A DNA stretch of 64,000 nt from Actinostola sp. cb2023 (lineage: Eukaryota > Cnidaria > Anthozoa > Actiniaria > Actinostolidae). Made by a program: the position numbers and the translations under genes. The stretch covers positions 22,501-86,500 of the forward strand of contig JAUJYZ010000058.1 of assembly GCA_033675265.1 (NCBI GenBank), read 5' to 3'. This document shows positions 34,801-43,380 of this stretch, piece after piece. Each line of letters starts with the position of its first letter. Position 1 is the first letter of the stretch. Below the pieces are notes generated by a model that was given only the letters and a program-made list of their open reading frames with translations, made no database searches and was not told the origin of the DNA.

Positions 34801-37800
34801 GAGGAGGGGGATGTCTGACAGGGGAGGAGGGGGATGTCTGACAGAGGAGGAGGGGGATGTCTGACAGAGGAGGAGGGGGGTGTCTGACAGGGGAGGAGGG
34901 GGATGTCTGACAGGGGAGGAGGGGGATGTCTGCCAGGGGAGGAGGGGGATGTCTGACAGAGGAGGAGGGGGGTGTCTGACAGGGGAGGAGGGGGATGTCT
35001 GACAGGGGAGGAGGGGGAGGGGATGTCTGACAGGGGAGGAGGGGGATGTCTGACAGGGGAGGAGGGGGATGTCTGACAGGGGAGGAGGGGGATGTCTGAC
35101 AGGGGAGGAGGGGGATGTCTGACAGGGGAGGAGGGGGATGTCTGACAGAGGAGGAGGGGGATGTCTGACAGAGAAGGAGGGGGATGTCTGACAGGGGAGG
35201 AGGGGATGTCTGACAGGGGAGGAGGGGGATGTCTGACAGGGGAGGAGGGGGATGTCTGACACAACTTGGTGTATGAATAATTTATGTTTTTATATGCTCT
35301 TGACTGATTTAATAATAATCACAAACCAAACTGTTCATACTGCGCCTTAAATCATATTCAGTTATTGTTGTTGATGTATTAAGTGAGCATGTTATTCCTG
35401 GTCTGCGGTCAGTCCAAGAAGACGTCCTTACACTGTCACCTGATTATGAGGTACCCATAATATGACCTTACGTGATTGTCATGGTAGTGATTGTCCTAGC
35501 AGTGATTGTCCTGGCAGTGATTGGTGATTGTCCTGGCAGTGATTGTCCTGGCAGTGGTTGTGGCAGTGGTTGTCCTGGTAGTGATTGTCCTGGCAGTGAT
35601 TGTCCTGGTAGTGGTTGTCCTGGCAGTGATTGTCCTGGTAGTGGTTGTCCTGGCAGTGATTGTCCTGGTAGTGGTTGTCCTGGCAGTGATTGTCCTGGCA
35701 GTGGTTGTCCTGGTAGTGGTTATCCTGGCAGTGATTGTCCTGACAGTGATTGTCCTGATAGTGATTGTCCTGGCAGTGATTGTCCTGGCAGTGGTTGTCC
35801 TGGTAGTGGTTGTCCTGGCAGTGATTGTCCTGATAGTGATTGTCCTGGCAGTGATTGTCCTGGCAGTGGTTGTCCTGGCAGTGATTGTCCTGGCAGTGAT
35901 TGTCCTGGCAGTGATTGTCCTGGCAGTGATTGTCCTGGTAGTGGTTGTCCTGGCAGTGATTGTCCTGGCAGTGATTGTCCTGGCAGTGATTGTCCTGGTA
36001 GTGATTGTCTTGGCAGTGATTGTCCTGATAGTGATTGTCCTGGCAGTGATTGTCCTGGCAGTGTTGTCCTGGCAGTGATTGTCCTGGCAGTGATTGTCCT
36101 GGCAGTGATTGCCTGATAGTGATTGTCCTGGCAGTGAGTGATTGTCCTGGCAGTGATTGTCCTGGCAGTGATTGTCCTGGCAGTGATTGTCCTGGCAGTG
36201 ATTGTCCTGGCAGTGATTGTCCTGATAGTGATTGTCCTGATAGTGATTGTCCTGGCAGTGGTTGTCCTGGCAGTGGTTGTCCTGGTAGTGGTTGTCCTGG
36301 CAGTGATTGTCCTGGCAGTGATTGTCCTGGTAGTGATTGTCTTGGCAGTGATTGTCCTGATAGTGATTGTCCTGGCAGTGATTGTCCTGGCAGTGGTTGT
36401 CCTGGCAGTGATTGTCCTGGCAGTGATTGTCCTGGCAGTGATTGTCCTGGCAGTGATTGTCCTGGTAGTGATTGTCCTGGCAGTGATTGTCCTAATAGTG
36501 ATTGTCCTGGCAGTGGTTGTCCTGGCAGTGATTGTCCTGGAAGTGATTGTCCTGGCAGTGATTGTCCTGGCAGTGATTGTTCTGCAGTGATTGATTGTCC
36601 TGGTAGTGATTGTCCTGGCAGTGATTGTCCTGATAGTGATTGTCCTGGCAGTGATTGTCCTGGCAGTGATTGTCCTGGAAGTGATTGTCTTGGCAGTGAT
36701 TGTCCTGATAGTGATTGTCCTGGCAGTGATTGTCCTGGCAGTGGTTGTCCTGGCAGTGATTGTGATTGTCCTGGCAGTGATTGTCCTGGCAGTGATTGTC
36801 CTGGCAGTGATTGTCCTGGCAGTGATTGTCCTGGCAGTGATTGTCCTGGCAGTGATTGTCCTGGCAGTGATTGTCCTGATAGTGATTGTCCTGATAGTGA
36901 TTGTCCTGGCAGTGATTGTCCTGGCAGTGATTGTCCTGGCAGTGATTGTCCTGGCAGTGATTGTCCTGGCAGTGATTGTCCTGGCAGTGATTGTCCTGGC
37001 AGTGATTGTCCTGGCAGTGATTGTCCTGGTAGTGATTGTCCTGGCAGTGATTGTCCTGATAGTGATTGTCCTGGCAGTGATTGTCCTGGCAGTGATTGTC
37101 CTGGTAGTGATTGTCCTGGCAGTGATTGTCCTGATAGTGATTGTCCTGGCAGTGATTGTCCTGGTAGTGATTGTCCTGGCAGTGATTGTCCTGGTAGTGA
37201 TTGTCTTGGCAGTGATTGTCCTGATAGTGATTGTCCTGGCAGTGATTGTCCTGGCAGTGATTGTCCTGGCAGTGATTGTCCTGGCAGTGATTGTCCTGGC
37301 AGTGATTGTCCTGGCAGTGATTGTCCTGGCAGTGATTGTCCTGGTAGTGATTGTCCTGGCAGTGATTGTCCTGGCAGTGATTGTCCTGGCAGTGATTGTC
37401 CTGGCAGTGGATTGTCCTGGCAGTGATTGTCCTGGCAGTGATTGTCCTGGCAGTGATTGTCCTGGCAGTGATTGTCCTGGTAGTGATTGTCCTGGCAGTG
37501 ATTGTCCTGATAGTGATTGTCCTGGCAGTGATTGTCCTGGCAGTGATTGTCCTGGCAGTGGTTGTCCTGGCAGTGATTGTCCTGCAGTGATTGTCCTGGC
37601 AGTGATTGTCCTGGCAGTGATTGTCCTGGTAGAGTGATTGTCCTGGTAGTGATTGTCCTGGCAGTGATTGTCCTGGTAGTGATTGTCCTGGCAGTGATTG
37701 TGCTGGCAGTGATTGTCCTGGTAGTGGTTGTCCTGGTAGTGGTTATCCTATCAGTAATTGACTGTTAAGTTGGCAGACTGAGAATCACTGACTTACGGTC

Positions 37801-38121
37801 GTCTGTTCATTTCTTTCAGGAAACAGTTTCTGTTTTACTCAGAGAATGTGAGGCGAAACTTGAAGAGAAAACCTATCTAAAGTAAGTTGATATTTTCTTG
37901 ATGTTTTTCTGTGTTCTAGAACAATATTACTATATTCAATGTGTGAATACTAACTGTCTTATCTTGATAGCATGCCTGGAATGGCGCAGTCGCACCTTGG
38001 GCGTGACCTGAAAACCACCTTTATGAGTGGATTCAACAAACTTATGGACGCTTCTCCCAGACCCAAAATGTCAGATATTTTTAAACGTAAAGAAAGAACA
38101 GATTCAATGAAATCAATGTAG
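16807..38121 (+). CDS. RELCH: RELCH orthologue (RAB11-binding, LisH, coiled-coil and HEAT-repeat protein), 26 coding exons
   Basis: Exons: 16807-17041, 17345-17440, 18313-18384, 18454-18518, 20716-20829, 21316-21566, 21852-22122, 22254-22339, 23237-23312, 23432-23527, 24734-24846, 25025-25115, 25356-25427, 25542-25682, 25866-26030, 26411-26561, 29686-29774, 29894-30000, 31692-31791, 31984-32066, 32178-32241, 32311-32449, 34221-34337, 35362-35450, 37820-37881, 37971-38121. All phases agree; total 3,096 nt, 1,031 aa. The start (caagATGG) precedes an N-terminal LisH-like motif, LLKHQMYLSALELHTELVEY, then RDFFSNPGNFE. A second LisH-like segment (INYLVNEYILINGYRLTSIT) and WDDVGLNIPKPP precede a coiled coil (~228-278), an acidic linker and HEAT repeats to the C-terminus. 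The family links Rab11 recycling endosomes to OSBP and cholesterol transfer to the trans-Golgi; that role is from family knowledge. At 1,031 aa it is shorter than the ~1,216 aa human protein; roughly 100 residues appear missing after exon 16, where a 2.7 kb array sits. Confidence 0.92.
17521..18225. repeat. ~17-18-bp minisatellite in RELCH intron 2
   Basis: About 40 degenerate copies of a unit like aagtggacacctcacgt, with higher-order repetition (a block near 17750-17840 recurs near 17920-18010). Confidence 0.9.
18590..18890. mobile_element. Foldback element with internal duplication, RELCH intron 4
   Basis: The outer arms (gaaatagaaaac ... and gttttctatttc) and inner arms (atttatagcac / gtgctataaat; gaagtgttgag / ctcaacacttctc) are inverted. 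The left half, about 120 bp from gctatgtgcagatttatagc, is present twice in direct orientation, so the element looks like an unequal partial duplication of a palindrome. Confidence 0.7.
18950..20110. mobile_element. ~1.16 kb non-autonomous element with ~140 bp inverted ends
   Basis: The left end reads gtagcttggcggtcttagg followed by G/A-rich sequence and gcccgtaaaccttatgtttt; the right end carries the complement (aaaacataaggtttacgggc ... cctaagaccgccaagctac). The ends frame about 850 bp without a recognisable transposase. It sits in RELCH intron 4. Target-site duplication not resolved. Confidence 0.7.
20406..20614. mobile_element. 209 bp palindromic MITE with TA duplication
   Basis: Inverted ends gggccatttatacgagacc / ggtcttgtataaatggccc flanked by TA (20404-20405 and 20615-20616). 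Internal copies of gcgtcttatgtaagcc repeat. RELCH intron 4, about 100 bp before exon 5. Confidence 0.75.
20875..21080 (+). mobile_element. Dispersed repeat shared with the GPCR intron at 60.9 kb
   Basis: It starts gttttcatatgagtgggaaa and shares gggaaacctac, gtcacggtacg, caaccaatcacagc and acttcctactca with 60900-61085. The ends form a short inverted pair. No coding content. RELCH intron 5. Confidence 0.65.
22340..23236 (+). other. RELCH intron 8, nothing recognised
   Basis: This is about 0.9 kb without a clear repeat structure or gene; it contains a G/A-rich stretch near 22555-22575 and two short inverted words near 22395-22420. Confidence 0.4.
23554..24576. mobile_element. 1,023 bp non-autonomous element with TAA duplication (PIF/Harbinger-like)
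   Basis: Inverted ends ggtatcagggtaccccaaa / tttggggtaccctgatacc flanked by TAA (23551-23553 and 24577-24579). A 3-bp TWA duplication fits PIF/Harbinger. No transposase frame inside. RELCH intron 10. Confidence 0.8.
24581..24690. repeat. ~29-bp repeat, four copies
   Basis: The unit gtatcagtgtcgatagagtt plus tgtatgtgg is repeated directly after the Harbinger-like element and ends 45 bp before RELCH exon 11. The first unit overlaps the target-site duplication. Confidence 0.85.
25116..25312 (+). repeat. 25-bp array starting on the RELCH exon-12 donor
   Basis: Eight copies of a 25-bp unit start at 25116, 25141 and so on to 25291. Each starts gtatgaacc and ends tctgtacccag, so each unit boundary reads ..cccag|gtatga.., carrying both an acceptor-like and a donor-like site. 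The first unit begins exactly at the intron boundary. Confidence 0.95.
26160..26360. repeat. ~57-bp repeat, three degenerate copies, RELCH intron 15
   Basis: The words gagagggaatttatagtaaa and catgggccagacaaagg recur with indels, ending about 50 bp upstream of exon 16. Confidence 0.75.
26887..28497. repeat. 19-bp minisatellite in RELCH intron 16
   Basis: About 80 copies of atcatcacctatccatgtc, with short variants missing or gaining 3-bp steps. All three plus frames stay open for hundreds of codons because the unit lacks stops; this is not a gene. Confidence 0.95.
28498..29562. repeat. 12-bp C-rich array abutting the 19-bp array
   Basis: About 85 copies of ccaccctcacta / caccaccctcac. The strand is almost purely C, A and T on plus. 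It directly follows the 19-bp array with no unique sequence between, inside RELCH intron 16. Confidence 0.95.
30082..30451. mobile_element. 370 bp MITE with TTA duplication (PIF/Harbinger-like)
   Basis: Inverted ends aggccctggcaaacggtttc / gaaaccgtttgccagggcct flanked by TTA (30079-30081 and 30452-30454). Inside, short words such as gttgaacg and ttcaaca repeat in both orientations. RELCH intron 18. Confidence 0.85.
30544..31478. repeat. 93-bp tandem repeat, about ten copies, RELCH intron 18
   Basis: The unit starts aggttccttgacttgatcta and ends gaaaactttgtag; copies are nearly identical (for example 30728 to 30821), suggesting recent expansion or homogenisation. Confidence 0.95.
31737..31896 (+). 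repeat. 80-bp tandem duplication of the end of RELCH exon 19 and its donor
   Basis: Copy 1 (31737-31816) holds the last 55 bp of exon 19 plus the donor gtaagg at 31792; copy 2 (31817-31896) repeats both with few changes. The second donor at 31872 is intact. Using it would insert 80 bp and shift the frame. Confidence 0.9.
32092..32130. repeat. (TCTCC)n pyrimidine repeat
   Basis: About eight 5-bp units lie shortly upstream of the RELCH exon 21 acceptor (32177). Confidence 0.9.
32427..34137 (+). repeat. 59/62-bp array amplifying the RELCH exon-22 end and 5' splice site
   Basis: About 28 copies. Each contains ccactatttagagataaag|gtaggtt, the last 19 coding bases of exon 22 and its donor, followed by intron sequence ending ctatactgtta. 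The first copy is the genuine exon end (32449). Units are 59 bp, or 62 bp with an extra cat. The final copy changes the donor to gtagag. Confidence 0.95.
34381..35262. repeat. 23-bp G-rich array in RELCH intron 23
   Basis: About 38 copies of a unit like ggggaggagggggatgtctg+aca. The plus (sense) strand carries many closely spaced G-runs, so G-quadruplex formation in DNA or pre-mRNA is plausible. Open minus-strand frames are repeat artefacts. Confidence 0.95.
35475..37765. repeat. 15-bp array in RELCH intron 24
   Basis: About 150 copies of attgtcctggcagtg with tgg-to-tga, gca-to-gta and gat-to-ggt variants. The 15-bp unit keeps plus frames open (Cys-Pro-Gly-Ser-Asp or Val-Ile-Val-Leu-Ala repeats), but true exons lie on each side (35450 and 37820). 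Confidence 0.95.
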
Positions 38122-38769
38122 AAAGAGTATTGGCCAATCAAATCAGTTTATCAATCGTGCATGCAATACTAGCTAGTATCTACCTACAGTCTTAACCAAT
38201 CATATCACGTCATTCATCTCTTCTACGATGTAGACAAAACGTAATTTATTATTCGACGCTCGCTCATTGAAACTTAAACGATAAAGCGCATCATTACGTG
38301 GCACCGGTTTATTTTCCACTATTGTGGATGACAATACTGTACTCGGTTCATCTTCGGAAGCCATCGGAAGATTTTGAAATGTTTTCGGAAAGGTTTCGGG
38401 AATGTTCGTGGAGCGAATCATTGACCGAGAGAAGATTGTGAATGCAACAAACCAAAATTAAATAATTCATTTGTTCAGTAACACAATCGGTTTTACAGAT
38501 TTTCAAGATATCTAGTTTTATAAAGATGAGGGGAGGGTTAAAATAATAAATATAAAATAACACTAATTAATAATTGAACAAATAAAGATATATTGAACAC
38601 TTTATATTCTGCTTATGTTTTACTTAGCAAAATAAAGTACAGTAATATAAATGAAATACTTGCGAATAGGATTTTTATGCTTTCCCTCATCAATTAAATA
38701 ATCTAAATTTTAACTAGATGGTATCATTATGTTGTTATGTGTCTTCTTGGTATGGGTCAATGCATTCAC

Positions 38770-39650
38770 TAGTCGATCCCCTGGTCGCTGGTTTCCAAAT
38801 CCCAGCACTTAACCAGAGGACTACGTTAGTCAATAAATTTCCATAACAATAACCGTTACACGATAGACTACTAAATTGACCCTCGAAAACAATCGTAAGT
38901 ACAGACAGCTGAAGTGGTTAGGAGTAGGATACGACTGTTCCCTCCCTCTTTGACTACGTACTTCGCTGATTGTGTACGTAACATACTGTGACTTATTTAG
39001 ATTCTGGGTTTTATTTTTTAATTGGAAAAGTTAATTTTTAAATGTTTTTTTTTGTATTTTCTGTAGGTTTTTTTTCGGTAAAGTTTATTTTTAAATGATT
39101 TTTTTTTTCTTTTAGTTTCGTTTCTTTTTTTTTTCGGTAAAGTTTATTTTTAAATTATTTTATTTTCCTCTTAGTTGCTGTTTTCTTTTCGATAGAGTTT
39201 CGAGTATTTTAGGAACCCTGCTTTCTGGTTTTTTTTTCCGAACGCACGCGACCAAGATGTATTATGGGTAATCACGGAACTACTCGTGCCCGACAGGCCA
39301 AGGGCGCTAGGACAAAGACGTTTTGTGTATTTGAATAGTAATAAATATGCTACGAGTTGTACTTATCTGTTGCCGTTTCTTATTCTTGTTTGTCCCCTGT
39401 TAGTTGCCTGGCCAAACGAACGTTTCGTATCATTGGCCAGGCAACTAACAGGGGACAAACAAGAATAAGAAACGGCAACAGATAAGTACAACTCGTAGCA
39501 TATTTATTACTATTCAAATACACAAAACGTCTTTGTCCTAGCGCCCTTGGACAGGCAGCATTCCCTTTTATGTAGTTTTTTAAAGTATTTTGCCACCCCG
39601 CGGATCTACAGGCAAAATATTGTACCGGTTGCATTTTTTACAAGGTAGTT
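38770..39650 (+). mobile_element. Dispersed repeat, copy 1 of an inverted pair
   Basis: The sequence is related, in opposite orientation, to about 57470-58360: matching landmarks include ccgcggatctacaggcaaaa, agtttcgag, gattgtgtac, ctccctctttgactac and actacgttagtcaataaatt. Copy 1 additionally contains the 253-bp insertion at 39298-39550. T-rich stretches fill 39010-39240. Class not determined. Confidence 0.7.
39298..39550. mobile_element. 253 bp foldback element, 117-bp arms, 5-bp duplication
   Basis: Arms 39298-39414 and 39434-39550 are near-perfect inverted copies (ends ccaagggcgctagg / cctagcgcccttgg) around a 19-bp loop. The flanks are ACAGG on both sides. The paralogous repeat at 57.5 kb reads straight through (complement of gcccgacaggcagca), giving the empty site with a single ACAGG. 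Confidence 0.9.
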
Positions 39651-40034
39651 GGTTTCTACTAAAACACTCATTAGACTACTCGTTTTCTATGAGTAAAATA
39701 GTCAATTCGGTGCTACGCACTTCGTTGACTATTGACTCATAGAAAACTCGAACTCGTAGTGTAATTGTTAAATAGACCAGTATACGATTATCTATATTGT
39801 AAAAGACTGATCATCTCCACCCACCCTCCCGACCATTACTCTATTTTTGTATTGTAATGATTATGTTTAGTTTAGCGAGCCATAAAAGAACTACAGTCTG
39901 ATATAATGAAAGGTTTGTCGACTGCAAATCTAATATTCTAGTCGGTACTACGTATTAGTGCTATTAGATTAGTTGACTCAGTTAATTATCTAGAGCATCA
40001 TTATTACCCACATTCTAGAAATTATTGGAAGATA

Positions 40035-40245
40035 CAGTAAAAACCCGCATATAAGAAACTGCAGATTAAGAACCTCCAGGCTGAAATTTAGCCAATTAAG
40101 CATCCAATATATAAGAACCAGTATAGCCTGAGAAATGAAGGAGGTTCTTATGTGAAAAATGACTAAGGCCTACGGCAAACGTCGAACTAACCATGAACTT
40201 AATTCAGTCGAACCTATTAATTTTGTGGATACACTGCATTAAACC

Positions 40246-40280
<35 letters not shown>

Positions 40281-40683
40281 ATAGGCTGATGGATAGTAAT
40301 AATATGATGATCCCGTGATTATAATTGGCTGAGAAGGCTTATTTTAAATAGGATCGGCGCGACTTAAGTTCGACGTTTACATTAGGCCTAAAGCTCAGAA
40401 CACACAGGTACAGTCGGTGCTGAATATTCAGAAATATTATATTTACTAGACAGTTGGGTTGTTAATGTTTAGTGTGAATTGACCTTTCAGGGTCAATAGT
40501 TCACAAATTAATTTTTTTGTAAGGAAATACACCATACTGTATCGGGAACAATTGTGTTTTTTTTGCCCTGTAAATAAGAACCTGTTAAGAACCTATTCAG
40601 CCTGATTTCTCACTAGACACCCAAAAAGAACCATTTCAGCCTGACTTGGAAAAATAGGGGTTCTTTTATGCGGGTTTTTACTG
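40035..40683. mobile_element. 649 bp MITE with TA duplication (pogo/Tc1-mariner-like)
   Basis: Inverted ends cagtaaaaacccgcatataa / tatgcgggtttttactg flanked by TA (40033-40034, 40684-40685). Internal segments (aagaacct, cagcctga) repeat in both orientations, and an (ATT)n run sits at about 40247-40280. No transposase seen. Confidence 0.8.
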
Positions 40684-41055
40684 TATATGAAATGAGCGAA
40701 AATGAAATCCAATAACCAGAGCAACTACCAGCAGAGATATTTAATTTAACAATTATTCCACGAAATCGAGTCGTACATGAGCTGATATTATATAGACAAC
40801 CACTGGATTGTGAGAAATATAACATTTGTTTTAATTTTTAGTTCGGCAAAACCGGTTTGCCATTGTTGAAAATCTTTCTCTACTCATGGTATATGAGCTG
40901 ATAGCCTAGAGCAGCCAATCAGAGCGCGTGCTTGCTCATATCCAGTGGTTGTCTATTCAATAACAAAGAGTATACTATACTGCCACGCTTTTATATCTGT
41001 AAATAGCGGCGCAGTATATGCTATGTCTTCATTTCCAATCTACCAAGCCTTATCT

Positions 41056-43371
41056 GGATCTCTCACGTTTTCCGGACAAGTCGGCTGACGGCTCTCGGCT
41101 GACGGCTCTCGGCTGACGGCTCTCGGCTGTCGGCTGACCACTGTCGGCTCTCGGCTCTCGGCTGACGGCTGACGGCTGTCGGCTCGGACCCTCGGCTCGG
41201 CTGACGGCTTTCGGCTCTCGATTGCCGGCTCGGATTCGACGGCTCTCGATTTTCGAGAAGAAAAATAGAAGAAAATAGAAGAAAAATTATTCTTTCTTCT
41301 TCAAAGAAAAAAATCCGATAATTCATTTGCTTAGGGTAATCAAAATCATTGGGCTCTATTGATTTTTAATGGGGTGATGGCTACAACTACCGGAATGCGG
41401 TGCCTTACGAATTTTCTTTATTATTCAAATTTGTATTCCCAAATTCCAACAATTGGCACTAATTAATTATCGTACAATTAGTACATGACGCCATAATGCA
41501 AATGACCAGGAGCCCATTATTCCTGAAATTAATGACCTATTGTAATCAACTCTCTTGAATTTTTTCCTCTAATTATTTTTCTTATTTTCTCGTTCGTTTC
41601 CCTTTTTTTCGTTTTCTTTTCCGTTTCTTTCTCGATTTATATTTGATCTTATCTTTATTTACATATTTCCTCTCTCTAAGTCTCTAGTAGTTAAATAGCG
41701 CATCTTTTCTATCTAACAAAACATTATGTGAGGTAGCCATACTATCCATTCTATCATTTTTTTCAATCAATCTTTATTTTTATTTAATAATAATAATCCT
41801 TTATTAACATTTATTCTCTAAATTATGAATATCGACCAAAAGGTGTAAATTGATCAATAATGTATAATGATATACTAAATGTAGCTATATCAATATTACA
41901 ATACAATACTAATACTATCCTGCATACAGGCTAGATTGAGAGAACTTAGCTAAAATCAGCTCAGTAGTAAAAAAATAATTCCGCTCCCGCTGACAAATTC
42001 TCAAAATGAAGCTGAGAATAGTTGCTGTAACTCAAAACAAATGGTCCAAACAAACAACTACTTTGATTTACAACATTAAAAAAATTATTTATGTATTTGC
42101 TTTCTTTTTAGCTTTTCTCTTTGTCTTCTTCTTTTCCTTTTCTCCTGTTTCTTTGCCTGTGATTCTTTTTTCTTCTCAATCTCCTCGACGTCTGTTCTGT
42201 CTCCTTGCTTTTCTTTCCGTTTTCTTTTCTGTTCTAGTTCTCCATCATTCTTGTCTTCGTCTTCTTTCTCTTTGTTCTCCGTCTCTTCCTTTCCCTTCTT
42301 TTTCTGTTCCTTTGTTTTTGTTTTTGTTTTCCTTATCTCGTCGTCCTTTTCTTTTCGCTCTCCTTTTCTTTTCTGTTCTAGTTCTCCATCATTCTTGTCT
42401 TCGCCTTCTTTCTCTCAGTGAATTTGTCAGCGGGAGCGAAATTTTTTTTTTACTACTGAGCTGAGTTTAGCTAAGTTCTCTCAATCTAGCCTGTATGCAG
42501 GATAGTATTAGTATTGTATTGTAATATTGATATAGCTATACATTTAGTATATCATTATACATTATTGATCAATTTACACCTTTTGGTCGATATTCATAAT
42601 TTAGAGATCCAATAAATGTTAATAAAGGATTATTATTATTAAATAAAAATAAAGATTGATTGAAAAAAATTATAGAATGGATAGGGCTACCTCACATAAT
42701 GTTTTGTTACATAGAAAAGATGCGCTATTTAACTAATAGAGACTTAGAGAGAGGAAATATGTAAAGAAAGATGGATCCAGAAAGATAAGATCAAATATAA
42801 ATCGAGAAAGAAACGGAAAAGAAACGGAAAAGAAAACGAAAAAAAGGGAAACGAACGAGAAAAGAAGAAAAATAATTAGAGGAAAAAAGTCCAGAGAATT
42901 GATTACAATAGGTCATTTCAGGAATGGGCTCCTGGTCATTTGCATTATGGCGTCATGTACTAATTGTACGATAATTAATTAGTGCCAATTGTTGGAATTT
43001 GGGAATACAAATTTGAATAATAAAGAAAATTCGTAAGGCACCGCATTCCGGTAGTTGTAGCCATCACCCCATTAAAAATCAATAGAGCCCAATGATTTTG
43101 ATTACCCTAAGCAAATGAATTATCGGATTTTTTTCTTTGAAGAAGAAAGAATAATTTTTCTTCTATTTTCTTCTATTTTTCTTCTCGAAAATCGAGAGCC
43201 GTCGAATCCGAGCCGGCAATCGAGAGCCGAAAGCCGTCAGCCGAGCCGAGGGTCCGAGCCGACAGCCGTCAGCCGGAAGCCGAGAGCCGAGAGCCGACAG
43301 TGGTCAGCCGACAGCCGAGAGCCGTCAGCCGAGAGCCGTCAGCCGACTTGTCCGGAAAACGTGAGAGATCC
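41056..43371. mobile_element. 2,316 bp long-arm foldback transposon with 9-bp duplication (Mutator/MULE-like)
   Basis: Arms of about 945 bp (41056-~42000 and ~42420-43371) are inverted and nearly identical. The ends are ggatctctcacg / cgtgagagatcc, flanked by GCCTTATCT on both sides (41047-41055 and 43372-43380). Just inside each end is a short-repeat region built from cggctgacggctctcgg-type words. The 420 bp loop is strongly strand-biased: T/C-rich on plus, so a Lys/Glu-rich open stretch reads on minus; it also holds a direct repeat around ttctgttctagttctccatc. A 9-bp duplication with long inverted ends is typical of Mutator-like elements; no transposase is present, so it would be non-autonomous. 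Confidence 0.88.
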
Positions 43372-43380
43372 GCCTTATCT

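Larger units (their letters stand above)
38122..41055. other. Intergenic region after RELCH
   Basis: No gene recognised. It contains a dispersed repeat (38770-39650) with an inserted foldback, a MITE (40035-40683) and an inverted pair near 40790 and 40935 (tagacaaccactgga / tccagtggttgtcta). Confidence 0.5.

Noticed and set aside
34345..37768. Long Pro/Ser-rich minus frames and Cys-Pro-Gly-Ser-Asp or Val/Ile-rich plus frames
   Set aside because: By-products of the 23-bp and 15-bp arrays between confirmed RELCH exons.
42006..42464. 152-codon frame in the loop of the foldback element
   Set aside because: T/C-biased low-complexity sequence with matching open stretch on the other strand; no transposase motif.
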